Source of the DNA: Imbricaverruca yamaguchii
Lineage: Eukaryota; Arthropoda; Thecostraca; Neoverrucidae
Length of the DNA: 64,000 nucleotides
NCBI GenBank assembly: GCA_034440575.1
Contig: JAOTOL010001466.1
Location: 335,001 to 399,000, forward strand
Reading direction: 5' to 3'
Of the stretch, positions 1 to 24,456 are shown one piece after another. Positions within the stretch are counted from its first letter, which is position 1. The number at the start of each line of letters is the position of its first letter. The notes under the pieces were generated by a model that saw only the letters and a program-made list of their open reading frames with translations, was not told the DNA's origin and did not search any database. Position numbers and translations under genes: made by a program.

Positions 1-189
1 CTGGGCTTCCAATATTCCAATTACAATATCTTACTAGTAGAAAAAGAAAAATGAATACCAAAAACTATTTGGAACAAACCTTTTCACAACTAGTTTATCA
101 CATCCGCTAAAAATAGGTACCAAAGGTGCAAAGATTGCATAAACAGCGCTGGCTTGCGGGAGAACGGCTTCACGCACAGTTGACGGATG

Positions 190-532
190 TCATGAGACCT
201 GTGCTATCATACTTGTGGCGCAACGGCACCTGTACCAGTGTACTTGTGGTGTAGTGAGACCTGTATCATCATACATGTGGCGTAGTGAGACCTGTGCCAT
301 AGTGCTTGTGGTGTAGTGAGACCTGTGTTTCATACTTGTGTCGTAATGATACATGTGCCATCGTACTTGTGGTGTAATGAGACCTGTGTCATCGTACTTG
401 TGGTGTAATGAGACCTGTGCCATCGTACTTGTGGTGTAATGAGACCTGTGTCATCGTACTTGTTGTGTAATAAGACCTGTGCCACTGTCCTTGTGGCATA
501 GTGAGACCTGTGCCATCGTACCTGTGGCACAG
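190..532. repeat. 31-bp minisatellite
   Basis: About 11 units of GAGACCTGTGTCATCGTACT+TGTGGTGTAAT with many substitutions. The open frames on the minus strand here come from the repeat. Confidence 0.9.
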
Positions 533-905
533 GTCAGTCAGTGAATCACATATCGGGCTGAAGTCGTTTGATCACACTAGTGATCAAATGTCTTTTCTTC
601 TGGTGTTTTGGTACGTAGTGCTTACAGCATGCCTAAGATTTGCCTCGAGGGATCATGTCGTACTTCTGTGTAGTAATGTGTCTCGCAGTTATCATTGTCA
701 ACAATATTGCATTTGGCAACAGGCAGTTCAGGAATGATGTTAAGGGTATCCAGCATCATACCTATAGCAGCACCAGTCGATTTTGTCACGTCCCACAAAT
801 GATTGGTAAGTTGGGAAGGGCACAGTACCCACAATCACAGGCAACACTGTATCGAACAGTCTACTCAGGAAGTTGGTGGATGCAATACCGAAGTTGGAAA
901 TGCTG
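533..905. other. no gene seen
   Basis: Unique, moderately AT-rich sequence. A plus-strand frame at 640-1065 is hydrophobic at its start (YFCVVMCLAVIIVNNIAFG) but has no splice support and runs into a tandem repeat. Confidence 0.5.
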
Positions 906-1045
906 CCGATGTATCGGTATCAAATACCGGGAGTCCTCGACGTATCGATGTCAGATACCGGGAGTCCTCGATGTATCGTGTCAGATACCGGGAGTCCTCG
1001 ACGTATTAGTGTCAGATACCGGGAATCACAAGTTGCCCACGATGA
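906..1045. repeat. about 30-bp tandem repeat, four units
   Basis: CAGATACCGGGAGTCCTCGA recurs at 30-32 bp spacing (ATACCGG at 924, 954, 984 and 1016). Confidence 0.85.
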
Positions 1046-1757
1046 GTCGAGGGTGTGTTAAGTAAGGTGCCCGCGGCAGGACTGTCAGAGTTATACCCGT
1101 CAACTGTCCACCAGCCCTGTCGGCTACAGGATGAACGCATCTGAAAATAACAGGCTTTTTACGAACGCCCATTCGCCAAACGCAAGGAAGCACTTCACCG
1201 CGCCGGCGGTGGACGCGGCAGCAGAACTGATTTCTTTAGCTTCTTAGCTTTTCATTTCTTGCGTATGCCGCTATTCGAAGATGGAGCGTAGATGATTCTT
1301 AGCGTTGATGGTTTTGTCAAACATATAATAATAACTTGTTCAATATAATAACCCCCTCAGAACATCTAGCCATGGTGCGTAAAATCGTGCTGTTCCTCAA
1401 TCTAGATTGGAATCTATTCAGATAAACTTACCATTTTTCAAGAAGATGTGATGTGCAATAAACTCACACACTTACTCCATATCAATTCAACTGGGCTCAG
1501 ACATATTGCTGAGAAAATGATAAGCAGCTGTTGGATTGACATTGACAAGTAGTTATTGGACAGACAAGTATTGTTAATTGCTGGGGAAAAAACAACACTC
1601 CCGGGTTATTTCGATATATCCAGATATGTGACCATCTACCAACTTGAACATGAATTTCGTGCATCAGTTGTCCACAGGCGAGTCACGCCACAACGCAAGT
1701 GATGTCGTATGCAGGAGCGTGACTATTCCACTGATTGCTGCCCACGAGCACGCCAAA

Positions 1758-1812
1758 AAGCCACCGCCGCCGCCGCCGCCGCCGACGATCGATCGATCGA
1801 TCGATCGACTGC
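1758..1812. repeat. (CCG)n followed by (GATC)n
   Basis: A CCGCCGCCG run of about nine triplets is joined to CGATCGATCGATCGATCGAT. The rest of 1046-2090 is unique with no gene seen. Confidence 0.9.
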
Positions 1813-2089
1813 CCCACTGGCTGTCTGACTTTGACGCGTCGCCAAGGCCAATCGCGCCGACCGACGTGAGGACTTCAAACGCTGACCCGCTATGATTGAC
1901 TGGAGGGGAGGCAAGGGCGCAGCCAGGGTTCGCGCAAGGGTGGCAGCGTGGCCTGGTAGGAGGACCACGGACCTCTCGGTGCTATTCATCGCCTAAGAAG
2001 TAAGTGTTTTTTCCCCTCGGATTGAAACCGTATTATCATTAGCAGCTACTATGCTCTGCCAACCCCACCCATCCCTCCTATATCTCCAA

Positions 2090-2640
2090 GGGAGAGGCTC
2101 CCATCCCTTTCCCGTTTTGGATCCCCTCAGTGGCTCACTGGACCTCCTGGAGGAGTGGAAGATCATGTGGTGCCATTAGCGGGTGCCCTGGGCCCTCATA
2201 TCCTCAGGAAAGGTAGTGGTCAGCCCATCGCCCATATTGGAGGCCCCGGTGGAAGTCTAGATGTGCCTGTGGGACCCTTAGCAGATCCTCTGGGCTCGAA
2301 CATGTTCATGGGGAGACGTCAAGTCCTCCACCTCTCTTGAATTTCTTTGGAGCGGTGGATGTCTGATGGACCTGCAGTCCCTCAGCAGATTTTCTGAAAC
2401 TCATCTTGCCTGTGATTGATGGGGTAGTGCACCTTTTTGTCTATCTTGAATGATGGTGATGATCTCATATATTAAACGATCTCAGGCTTTAAAGTCTGCG
2501 AGGTTCTTGCGGTGGCCGGACAGTTGCTTCAAAGCATGAGGGACTCCGCAGGGGGTCTCTCAAAGTTCAGACTTCGAGGGAAAAAGGCTACTCCTTCGTC
2601 CCCCTCCCTGCGCTTTCTACGCCCTTGTGAGAGGGCATAT
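2090..2640. repeat. highly degenerate G/C-tract repeat, about 30 bp
   Basis: Loose units built on GGCCCTGGG/CCTCAGG/GGAGGCCC motifs, similar to the arrays at 7140-7600 and 27230-28075. No coding signal was recognised. Confidence 0.4.
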
Positions 2641-3842
2641 ATTGTCCCCAACGGCAAACAATCATGCTATCTAAATAGAAACTAACAAGATACCTTAAAA
2701 TTTTCAATGCCCTAATATGTAGCAGTTCTTCACCTTGTCTCCATAATTATATTTTGAATTTTCGCGCATTCAACGGCTACCAGATAATGCACTGTTTTCA
2801 ATAAGGCCACGGCTGTCGATACTCTGCCCGGGCAGATATTTTACGTCTCCTCCGAATGTATGAGGGTCCACTGCAAACCGGTGTATGCATCCAGCCGGCG
2901 TCGGTCGGCGCGCATATATGTATCGATTGCGACGTTTAGCATTAGCTTTCAGCGGGGAGAGGCGCAATCAATGATATATCTCGAGATCTCAAATGTCGCA
3001 GCAAGCCGAGGCTTTATCCCTTCAGTCATATATGCATGCCCACATCTCATCAACATATCTTCTTGGGTGATGCTCTGTACAATAGGTTTGGCTGTCTGGC
3101 ATAATTGCAACGTGAATTTAACTTGCACTTCATTGTATTAACGGGAATTATGCTGAACTAATGCTGACAGAACTGGGGACAGAGATGGCAGCCCCAATTT
3201 TGAACTAGCTTAACATTGATCCTATGTGCGTTGCATGGAAAAATGGGCTCTAAGTGGCTATTTGCCCCCTCCAAACCTTGAGAGAGATCTTGAGAACACT
3301 GTGTCACTGAACTGCTGTACTCCTGAGTCTCTCTTGTCCATTTCTGCATTACAGTTTTTACTCGAGCTTTGATGACACGATACACATGCCACATGCCAAC
3401 AAATATGTATACGCGGTGCTTTGTCGAATCATTATAATGCGCAGTCACGTACTTGTGATATTGGATCGAGAAGCATAAACTGAGATGCCAGTTGTCAATG
3501 TTTGTACACACCACGATTGTGTAGATGCTGCATAGATAGCTCATATATGATGTCATACTGAAGGATACATAGCAACAACACTCGGTACAGACAATGTTGT
3601 TTGTCATATCGTACTCCAGCCTAAGCAAACAATATCCATGCCACTTGCATGGGTTCACAGCTGTTGAACGAATTGAGAAAACAAGCTTGGATATCGCGCG
3701 AACTTCCAGATGCCTTTTACTTTTTTGTCCTGTTTGAAATAGCAGCTGGACACCTCCACCCCGAGCTAAAAAGCGCAACGCACAATGAATACCAAAATCA
3801 ACCCCCATCTACGCTGCAATGTAAGTACATTGGTGTACATTA

Positions 3843-4770
3843 AGGTGTACCATTTTTGGGACTTTTTCGAGTCAGGACACACCAATCAAGGGCATGATGC
3901 CTTTGCATGAGAACATTCAAAATCCAAAGTTTTATATTTTTATATTAATATTTGATCGATTGCACCAAAATTTTGTTTTAACATATTTGGCCACATTTAA
4001 AACATAGGGTTTGCGCTGTTAGAGGTCGTGCGCTCTTGGAGTCTGGATTTCGGTCACATTAACACATTATAATCACCCAGAAGCGGTGTCTTCCGAGCTC
4101 AAGTGTGGGTGGGAGCGTCGGACACCGGTTAAGGGGTGGGGGTGGGGGTTGATACTCCTTCGCCCCACAATCTCAGCAACCTCAGTCTTTTTTATATTTT
4201 TAGGAAAGTTTGGTGCAAAACATATGTTTTAATGCTTGTCAAATATAAGTTCTTCAAACACAATATTAATGTTACACCGTTTTGTCTATCGCTGCTTGAA
4301 CAGATATGTAAAAGAAAGAAAACAATTGGGCAAGAGTGTAACCCCCCCCCCTTAACGGGGTCCAACACTCAAACCCCAATAAAAAAAAAAAAAAAAACTA
4401 GATTAAAGTGTTCAAACAAACTCCGAGGCGCTTTTCTCAAAGGGAAAAAAATTTTTTTTAATGGCTACAAAAACCACCACCTAACCGGTGTCCGACGCTC
4501 CCACCACCACTTAAACTCAGAAGACACCATTTCTGGAGGATTATATTGTGTTAATACGACCGAGATCCAGACTCCGAGAGCACACGACCTCTAATAGTGC
4601 AAACCCTATGTTTAAATGCGGCCAAATATGCTAAAACAAAACCTTGGTGCAATCGACCAAATATTAATATAAAAACCTAAAACTTTGGATTTCGAATCTT
4701 CTCATGCAAAGGCCTCATGCTCTTGATTGGTGTTGCCTAACTAGAAAGAGTCCCCAAAAATGGTACACCT
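3843..4770. mobile_element. foldback/mariner-like element with about 300-bp inverted arms
   Basis: The left arm begins AGGTGTACCATTTTTGGGAC and the right arm, reversed, begins AGGTGTACCATTTTTGGGGA, each next to a TA dinucleotide (3841-3842 and 4771-4772), as for Tc1/mariner target sites. The complementarity extends over roughly 3843-4150 and 4478-4770, including TTTGCATGAGAA, TGGTGCAATCGA, CATAGGGTTTGC and GCGTCGGACACCGGTTA on the two arms. The middle 330 bp is AT-rich with poly-C and poly-A runs and has no convincing transposase. It is therefore a non-autonomous element. Confidence 0.85.
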
Positions 4771-5584
4771 TAGTGTATATAGAGCAGAGACTGTGATGAA
4801 ATTGAGCATTTGCATGTGCTGCCTAACCATTGTGTACGCAAACGTGCCAAATGCAACGACTTTCTGATACGTTTGTGTGGGCCAAGCTGTCTGGATTACT
4901 GAGTGCACTTGAATGACATGCCCTTGCTTCTTCATCCACACGGCCGGTGTGTTCAGCTGATGGTTTAAGTAGCGGGCTTTTTCGTTTGTTTCGGTGTCGC
5001 CGTCGATGTGGTCGGCCGTCAGCTGGCGTCGGCTCAGCTGTCGACGCCGTGCCTCGTGAGGAGCACTATAGAGTCGAGCCCACCCAGCGGCTGTGGGAGC
5101 CGACGGCGCGCCGCGGGCCTGGCCGCCACGCTGCCCGGGAGCCGCGTCTCCTCACGTCTCCTCGCGTCTCCTCGCACCGCCCCGCTTCGCCTCGCGTTGC
5201 GTCGCCTCGCCGGTGGTGTGGCCGCTCGGCGCGGCTGGCGCGTCGGCCGCGGCTGGAGCCGGACCCTCCAGCGGCCGTCCGGCGGCGGCGCCAGCCCCGA
5301 CAGCACACGGCGTGCCGACGCTCGCGACGGACCATCTCCGGCCGCCGCCGGCGTCGATGCCGTCGGCGGCGGCGGCCGGCGCGCGACTCGGAAGTGCCGC
5401 GCGTTCGCCGACCGCACGCATCGCCGGGCGCCCGTCGACGCCAACGGCCCGCCCGCACCAGCCTTGGAATTATCTCGCCGGGCGACGGCACGGCCGCCGG
5501 AACGGCCGGCCCGGAGAGCGGCCTGCAGCGCGCAGTCAAATCGCGTCCGACCGCGGATCGGTGCGCCGATCGGCGGTCGGTCGC

Positions 5585-5975
5585 CGGGCGCTCCGGCCGA
5601 ATCTGATGGGATGCAAACGTTGATCACGTGACACGACAGAGGCTCGTAAAAACGTTGATGTGACAGAGAGGCTCCGGCGGAATCTGATGGGATGCAAACG
5701 TTGATCACGTGACACGACAGAGGCTCTGGCGGAATCTGATGGGATGCAAACGTTGATCACGTGACACGCCAGACGCTCTGGCGGAATCTGATGGGATGCA
5801 AACGTTGATCACGTGACACGCCAGACGCTCTGGCGGAATCTGATGGGATGCAAACGTTGATCACGTGACACGCCAGACGCTCTGGCGGAATCTGATGGGA
5901 TGCAAACGTTGATCACGTGACACGCCAGACGCTCTGGCGGAATCTGATGGGATGCAAACGTTGATCACGTGACGA
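5585..5975. repeat. 52-bp tandem array carrying TCACGTGAC E-boxes
   Basis: Seven copies of TTGATCACGTGACACG are found, starting near 5621, 5702, 5754, 5806, 5858, 5910 and 5962; the last five spacings are exactly 52 bp. The unit continues GCTCTGGCGGAATCTGATGG+GATGCAAACG. TCACGTGAC is a bHLH-ZIP (USF/MITF/TFEB) type site. Confidence 0.92.
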
Positions 5976-5994
5976 GCTCGTCGACAGGCCTGCT

Positions 5995-6165
5995 GGGATC
6001 GGAGCGTTGGCCACGCGAAACGAGTTTGTCGCCAGGCGTTCTGTGGGATAGGACGGGATGGGACTGTTGAAGACGCGAGACGAGCTCGTCGCCAGGCGTT
6101 CTGTGGGATATGACGGGATGGGACTGTTGAAGACGCGAGACGAACCCCTCGCCAGACGCTTCGTG
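5995..6165. repeat. about 60-bp tandem repeat, three units
   Basis: CGCCAGGCGTTCTGTGGGAT and GGGATGGGACTGTTGAAGAC recur at about 60 bp spacing, directly after the E-box array. Confidence 0.85.
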
Positions 6166-6606
6166 CGGATTAGACGCGTGCGCGCCGTGCGTAAAAACAC
6201 GCGCAGATCGGTAAACACTGCAGCCGTCGCATCGGCGGCGTGCATACAGATGGTGTCTCGGACGGGCGGCTCAAGTTCGGTCTCCACCTGCGCCCACCCC
6301 ACGACAGCGGGGGCCAAGTCAGCAGTGCCGCCAGAGAGTGTGAGCCAAGGTAGCGACGCGCTGACGAGTGTCTGGTGACGCGGCCGTGGCGGGCCGCGAG
6401 CCGCAGCTGTCTGGCCCAGTGACCGACAGCTGACTTGACCTAGCGGCACAGACGGGGGCGTGCCGTGGCGCCGTCGACCATGTGCCGTGCCAAGACCAAT
6501 GCCGCCGGCGACCCGGTCTCCAGTTTAGCTACTCGTGATAGTCGGGAGGACGGGCGAGCGGCGGGTCTGGCCGCGGATCGCGGTCGCCAGGCGAGGCGCT
6601 ACTCAC

Positions 6607-6781
6607 CGCTGGAGACCTTGCGCTCGCTGCGCAGGCAGGTGGCGCTGTGGAACGACACCGACTTGGTCTTCCGCAGCGGCTTCTGCGCGGCTCGCTGGTC
6701 GGCGGCCGCCTCGCCGCCCATCGACAGATGTCGGCCCACTCCGTTCACTCGGCCAGCGTCGCCCGACTGTCGTTCAGCCAT
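6607..6781 (-). CDS. candidate first coding exon, unidentified gene
   Basis: On the minus strand an ATG in good context (GCCGCGACATGGCT) opens 58 codons: MAERQSGDAGRVNGVGRHLS, an Ala/Gln stretch, then KPLRKTKSVSFHSATCLRSE and RKVSS, up to the donor TCCAGCG|GTGAGT (intron begins at 6606). It lies in a GC-rich island. The KTKSVSFHS...ERKVSSG end faintly resembles the N-terminal KTVSFSSMP..KKISS motif of inactive phospholipase C-like proteins (PLCL), which would need a following pleckstrin-homology exon. No such exon was found at lower coordinates, so the product is left open. Confidence 0.3.
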
Positions 6782-7129
6782 GTCGCGGCCCGGGCCGGTC
6801 ACACGAGCGCCGGTCACACCGCCGCACGGTCACCCGGCGCGCGCACATCGCCACATTGGCTCACGAGCGGACGGCGCTCCGACACGCGAGCCCCTCTCGC
6901 CGCCACCGGCATCGCCAGTGACCGCTCGGCAGACGTCGGCCCGTGCCCCGACCCCTCCCCGCCGGCGCCCCTGCCCCCGCCCATCCCCGGCCGGCGCGGG
7001 CGCTCGCAGACGAAGCGCGCGTCGCCGATCGATGCCATCCTGCCTGGCTTCTTGCACATGCTGCTGACATCTGGTGGCAAAATGCTTAACCTAAACTTCA
7101 CGCGCACGGCCATGGGTGCTTGCTAAACT

Positions 7130-7600
7130 TGGTTTGGGAAACCGCTCGGTGGACGTCTTGTGCGTCCTCAGAATCAGGGCCCACACCACAGGGAAACACG
7201 TGGATGTCTTCTTCAGCCTTGGATTAGGGGGAAACCCACACATTTCAGGGGCACCATAGACGGTCCCGCACAACGTTTCAGGAAACCTATCAATGTATTA
7301 AGAAACCTCCCACCGTCGCTCCATGAGAACCACATCCCCAAGATGCCCTAGGGGCAACACGGGAATTCTCACTTCTCTAGGAAGTCCTCTGACAGCACAC
7401 AAATGCCTTTGGACAACGGAAATGATGCTGACCGCATACGGAACGCTGGCAGAGTCCCTCTTCGACTAAGGAGGTCCCTTCTTCCTGATTCACGAGGCCT
7501 CCTAGCCGACATAGGAGGCCCCGGACAGACACAGGAGACCCGTAACACCATAGGAGGTTCTGGCATAGGAGAAATGAAGCCTCTTCACCCACACATATGT
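7130..7600. repeat. degenerate GGAGGCCCC-type repeat
   Basis: Loose units such as GAGGCCTCC, GGAGGCCCCGGACAG and GGAGACCC. No gene recognised. Confidence 0.35.
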
Positions 7601-8325
7601 GAATAAACGACAATGAAGTACTCTCAGTTGCTTGTACTATTAAAACTATTTTGACTATTTTCACTGCACGTATGAGGAAATAACCATGAGCCTATGCTAT
7701 TTTATCATGCACAACATATAGGAGATATAGGATGGAGAGACATAAGAAAAGGATATTTCATCGAATAGCTATAGAGACCCGAAATATAATACACAACTTA
7801 AAAAATATTACACGTAGTGCATTTTGTACATAATAAATTACAACACAATATGAAAAATGTGAAAAATGTCATCACCCCATGTAAACAAACCGGTGTGCCA
7901 CAGTTGCGCCGGTTGTGCCGTTATTGCCGCGTTGCGTTGTTAGGTATGTTTTAGCCAATGTTTAGGGCAGTTTAGTTAGGCAAATCCTAGATAAGGACGT
8001 AGGTACGTACCTTGGCAGTCTATCGGCGTGACATAAGCTTTGAAATTAAGGTATTTATATTCGAGCCCAAAAAAATTCCGCGTTAAGTTATCTTAATCGT
8101 TGGCATTTTGCACTGCAATATTTATGGACGTGATTAAAGTGATGTGACCACTCGGTTCCTCTACAAATGTTTACTTTTAAATTGGCAAGCAAGATAACAC
8201 CAAAGTAGTAAATGTGCAGTTTAAGACAAATTTGCATTTCCAGGGATGCATTTTTTCAATGCTATGTTTATGAATGGTTAGCTTGATGTAATCACTGATA
8301 TCCTTTGCAAATGCATACATTTCCA

Positions 8326-8415
8326 TTGGGATAGAATCAAGGTGTGCAAAAAGACCCTGTAGTTGGCAATTGAGATAGAATCAAGGTGTGCAAAAAGACC
8401 CTGTAGTTGGCATGC
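8326..8415. repeat. 46-bp direct duplication
   Basis: GATAGAATCAAGGTGTGCAA AAAGACCCTGTAGTTGGCA occurs twice in a row; the second copy runs into TGCCCTAAAACCCAAATAAT, which recalls the dispersed-repeat end at 9712-9745 (GACCTTGTAGTTGGGAACCC). Confidence 0.9.
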
Positions 8416-11104
8416 CCTAAAACCCAAATAATAGATCTAGGGATAAAAGTAACATGCACAAATTTGCATAGGTATATCTAGTTGAGTAATATAGCAGAAA
8501 GTAATGTTCAAAACAATGGAAAAGGTAACATGGCCCACTGAGCCAAACCTTTCATACAGGGAAGTATTCTCTTGAAAAAAAAATGTGAACATCTTCCAAC
8601 AATTTCATTTGCTTTATGTGTGTAAAATGGGTGCAAAGCTATCTTATGAAGCACATAGCACAATAATACCAAAAAATGACCATTCACTGTAAAAGCTATG
8701 ATCCATAAAGGGTTGCATACCATTTATGATTTCATCTGCCATTGCTATGCTATTTTGATACCAAGTTATTAAAATTCTTACTGCTTCTTGGAAAAAGCAC
8801 TTATTTCACTGACAGAAACTTTTTTAATTCAGAAAATGAACCATATTTGCCATATCAAACTTGTTTAGTTCTATTATGATATATTTGCTTCCACTGTGGT
8901 CTGTGCCTGATGTACTTTTTCCCCAAATTGTTATCACATGCATTTTTTGCCCATTTAAAAAAGCTTGAATGTGGAAAATTAGTTTTAGTTTTACCAATTT
9001 TCAGATTTCTTTGCATGCTTTCACTGATCCTGAACTAGTTTCCCATTTACCTTGCATGCCCCCATGTAGGGCAATATACACAGTACACATGCCAAGATTT
9101 GTAGAATCCACAATTAGAGAAGTATTAATTCCAAATGCAATGGATGTGTGTCTGCTTCATTAACCAAGCATTATGTTTTACCAAAGCTGGTAGCACAGCC
9201 ACATGGCTTGCAATATGGTTGCAACTTCTCCAGCTTCATGAGTTATTTCACCATGTTATTGAGCCTTACTGACTTTCCGTCTACTCCATAAACCTATCAT
9301 TACTTTTTCCCAACTTGGTATGACAGCCTTGATGTTTGTAGGACTATTCCCCTTCAACTAAGTGCTTGTAAAATTGCCATGTTTTGCTGATGTAGATCTT
9401 AAGTAGTTGCAATGAAATATGCAGATGTTTTATGGAATTAAATTTGTATGGTGAGGAGAATTGAACACCCACATAGTTTTGTTTGGATCAATAAGGCAAT
9501 TATTATAGTTACAATATGGTATGCCTACCCATAAAACAAAGGCCATCTGGCTTCAGGCTGGCTGACCAGGAGAATTCCTTACTCCATTTCACTATAGCTT
9601 ATAGCATGAGATGGTGGTGATACTAGCAAACCAACTGAGTGGACTATAAATTAATCCAATGCTCTTCTTATTGGTTAAGTTATTCTGTATTATTTTATGG
9701 GAGCTAAATGACCTTGTAGTTGGGAACCCCTAAATCCAAATAATCAGTCAATCTTTGTGGTGTTGTCCTGTTGTCATTATGGCTTCAATTATAAAATAAA
9801 CATGCCTGCACTTCATTAACTGCAATAGAAGTTTGTGAGTAGAATCTATGTACCACCCAATACAGACCTGGATTACACTAATCTGACTGAACACCCATTT
9901 TGTGTGATGTTTCCCATGAAAAGTGAAGTTTCAGAGACCATCTCTGCTGATCCCATTGGCAGAAGATGTACATTGTTGCCAGTAATTCACCAAGGAAAGA
10001 ATCCATTTGCATGCATTCACTCTACATTGATAACTGATTCTATTATAATATACAAATATTTTCAGTTGGTCCATGGTATAGCTAGTAACAAATTGTCCAT
10101 GTGATTGTGATTTCCAAGGAAAGGTACATTTTGTGTGATCTGTATGCTGGGTAAAATTATATCTCTTGCTTTTGCCACTGCATTTCAGATGCCTTTTCCT
10201 TGTAGAATTGTGCTTATGGACCATTAATGAAACCTTTATTTTCTAGAATTGCACCAGAGATGTTTAAAAGCATTTTTGGAAGAGACTCACCAAGTGTGAC
10301 AAGAAGCAAGCAAATAAAGACACTGAGGATTTACAATAAAGAGTGAGTATGTGGACTATTCCTATTACAAGCTTTCTAGTTGTAGGCACAATGATCTGTG
10401 TCCCCTCAGAGCTGTTGTTAAAAGTAAAACAGAAAGCAGTTTAATAGTATGGCTTGTGTTTGTACTTTTCTCTCTCTTGGTCTTGGTCTCTGTCTCTGTC
10501 CTCTGTCTCTGTCTCTGTCTTCTGTCTGTTGCTGCTCTCTCTGACTCTGTCTTCTGTTATTTTCTACTTGACGTCATCAAGACAGAAATGATGGTTGTCT
10601 GTAATGGAGAGAAGTGAACGATATCCAGGTTTTGTTATTTTGAATGAAAACATAATAGAAATAATAATAATTATAGCTCACCATATCATAAATTGCACTT
10701 AATTTAATTGGTGGATGCAAGTAGCATTATCACTGTTGAATGCAAAATCACTTTTGGACATAAGTATTCATCATCAAAACAGGCTATGTGTACACTAGCC
10801 GTCCATGTGGTGTTAATTGTCTGGTACCATTGGTTCCACCATTTGTAATATAAATGCGTTCATTTTGCCTATAATTAACTGACACTAATCTACAATGGGA
10901 AGCTTGGATTTCACCAGTAATAGTGTGACATGCAAGTAATAATTAAGATGAATGAATTATCATAGTCATATATTATGAATTGTTGCTTTATGTGTTTGCT
11001 GGTTAATGTTGGTCCCAAGAAGTTTAGTGTGGTAGGCAGCATTAACATAATTATTTCTCATTAGGTGTGAGATGTCGAAACCAGTGCAGCAGAATGTTGA
11101 AATC

Positions 11105-11315
11105 ATCATAGAAATAATGCAATTACAAAGTTTATTATGTCCTGCAAACCAAGTTGTAAGGCAGTTGCGTGCATATCGCTGTTTCCGCTTCGCGTGTTTT
11201 GACAGGTGCCTAATTTGGTGGCACTGATATCAATGATACTGATACAAACACACATCCCACAAACTGGCACTGCATAACATAGCACATCATAGGTAATCCC
11301 TTCACCTGGCATTGC
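11105..11315 (-). repeat. dispersed repeat, copy A (inverted relative to 13060)
   Basis: Read on the minus strand, GGGATTACCTATGATGTGCT and ATGTTATGCAGTGCCAGT match GAGGATTACCTATGATGTGG and CTGTTATGCCATACCAGT at 13150-13190. Both translate to ITYDVxCYAxPV. Confidence 0.5.
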
Positions 11316-11530
11316 GGTACGGAATGTTCGCTATCACGATCCTGTATCCGTTATGGTGAGCATAAGAATATGGTTAGGAAAGAGGAATGAATTATTCACA
11401 AACATGCACCAAGAAGCACGATGTGGATATTCCTTTGGGAAGGATGTTGATTAAGTGTTCAGTAAGTGGTATATTCCACCCTATTTCGCGAATAATTTAT
11501 CACTGGTGGTAGGATCCATATGGTTTTGGG

Positions 11531-11725
11531 CAGGGATGCGGAGCCGGAGCCGGAGCCGCCAGAGCCGGGACATTTTGCCCGGAGTCGGAGCCGGAGCCGT
11601 CAAAAGCGGGGCGGCTCACGTTTGGGATGTACGGAGCCGGAGCCGGAGCCGCCGGACCCGGTACATTTTGCCCGGAGCCGGAGTCGGAGCCGGAGCTGTC
11701 CAAAATTTTCCCGGATCCGCATCCA
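11531..11725. mobile_element. (GGAGCC)n-rich short element, copy 1
   Basis: It opens CAGGGATGCGGAGCCGGAGC and closes with CCCGGATCCGCATCCATG, so its ends are inverted repeats. The inside is a run of GGAGCC hexamers broken three times by ACATTTTGCCCGGAG-type segments. A copy in the opposite orientation is at 52616-52758. Confidence 0.6.
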
Positions 11726-12139
11726 TGGTTTTGGGGATACTGCATTATGTGCTATTATGTCTATATCAGTTGAGCATGATAGCAGTGACAAATGCTCTAG
11801 GTATCATGAGCCCCTGCTGCAACATATTCCTGTTCAGGGTGGCACTGGTTATATTGCATAAGTCCAACCTCCAACGAGGATCTAAAATGCCAGGCATTGC
11901 TGGATTTACGCTCTGGAGAACAAAAGTAATCAGACAAACACTTCACACCCCTTACTACTCGACCGGCCTGCTGACGGAGACGACTATGGACCGTGTGGTG
12001 ATTGGTCAAGGTCATTCAACCGACCTTGTCACGTTGTGCAATGACGACTTATGTGTTCACTCGTCCTCTCCGGAGGTCAAATCACGAACGGCCCATTCAG
12101 CTCATGCCTGCTGCATGAAACACTACACCGGAATCCCGA

Positions 12140-12264
12140 CATTATATATTTATATTTATATATATGTTTATATATATATATACACATTTGCACATACATA
12201 TGAATATTTATTCACATTTGCATATACATATAAATATTTATACATATGCATATGCATATATGTG

Positions 12265-12359
<95 letters not shown>
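12140..12359. repeat. (TA)n microsatellite
   Basis: Imperfect TATATTTATA from 12140 becomes pure (TA) from about 12262 to 12359, ending about 60 bp before a VPS37A exon. Confidence 0.97.
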
Positions 12360-12361
<2 letters not shown>

Positions 12362-12420
12362 GACTGACTGGTTCATGACGATACAGGCAGTACAGCCGTC
12401 TAACCCGCAATCCGCGCCAG

Positions 12421-24446
<12,026 letters not shown>

Positions 24447-24456
<10 letters not shown>

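Larger units (their letters stand above)
4940..7060. other. GC-rich, CpG-rich island
   Basis: Very high GC with dense CG dinucleotides (for example GGCGGCGGCGGCCGGCGCGC at 5362-5381 and neighbours), open in most frames on both strands. It holds the minus-strand candidate exon at 6607-6781 and two tandem arrays. It may be a promoter region, possibly for the missing VPS37A 5' exon as well, but no TATA or initiator could be assigned. Confidence 0.5.
7600..11500. other. AT-rich non-coding stretch
   Basis: Composition drops sharply to AT-rich. It contains a direct tandem duplication (next entry), a (TC)-rich microsatellite near 10470-10550 and short frames without splice or motif support. No gene seen. 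Confidence 0.6.

Noticed and set aside
4947..5708. Arg/Pro/Ala-rich proteins on both strands
   Set aside because: GC-island sequence open in most frames; composition without motifs.
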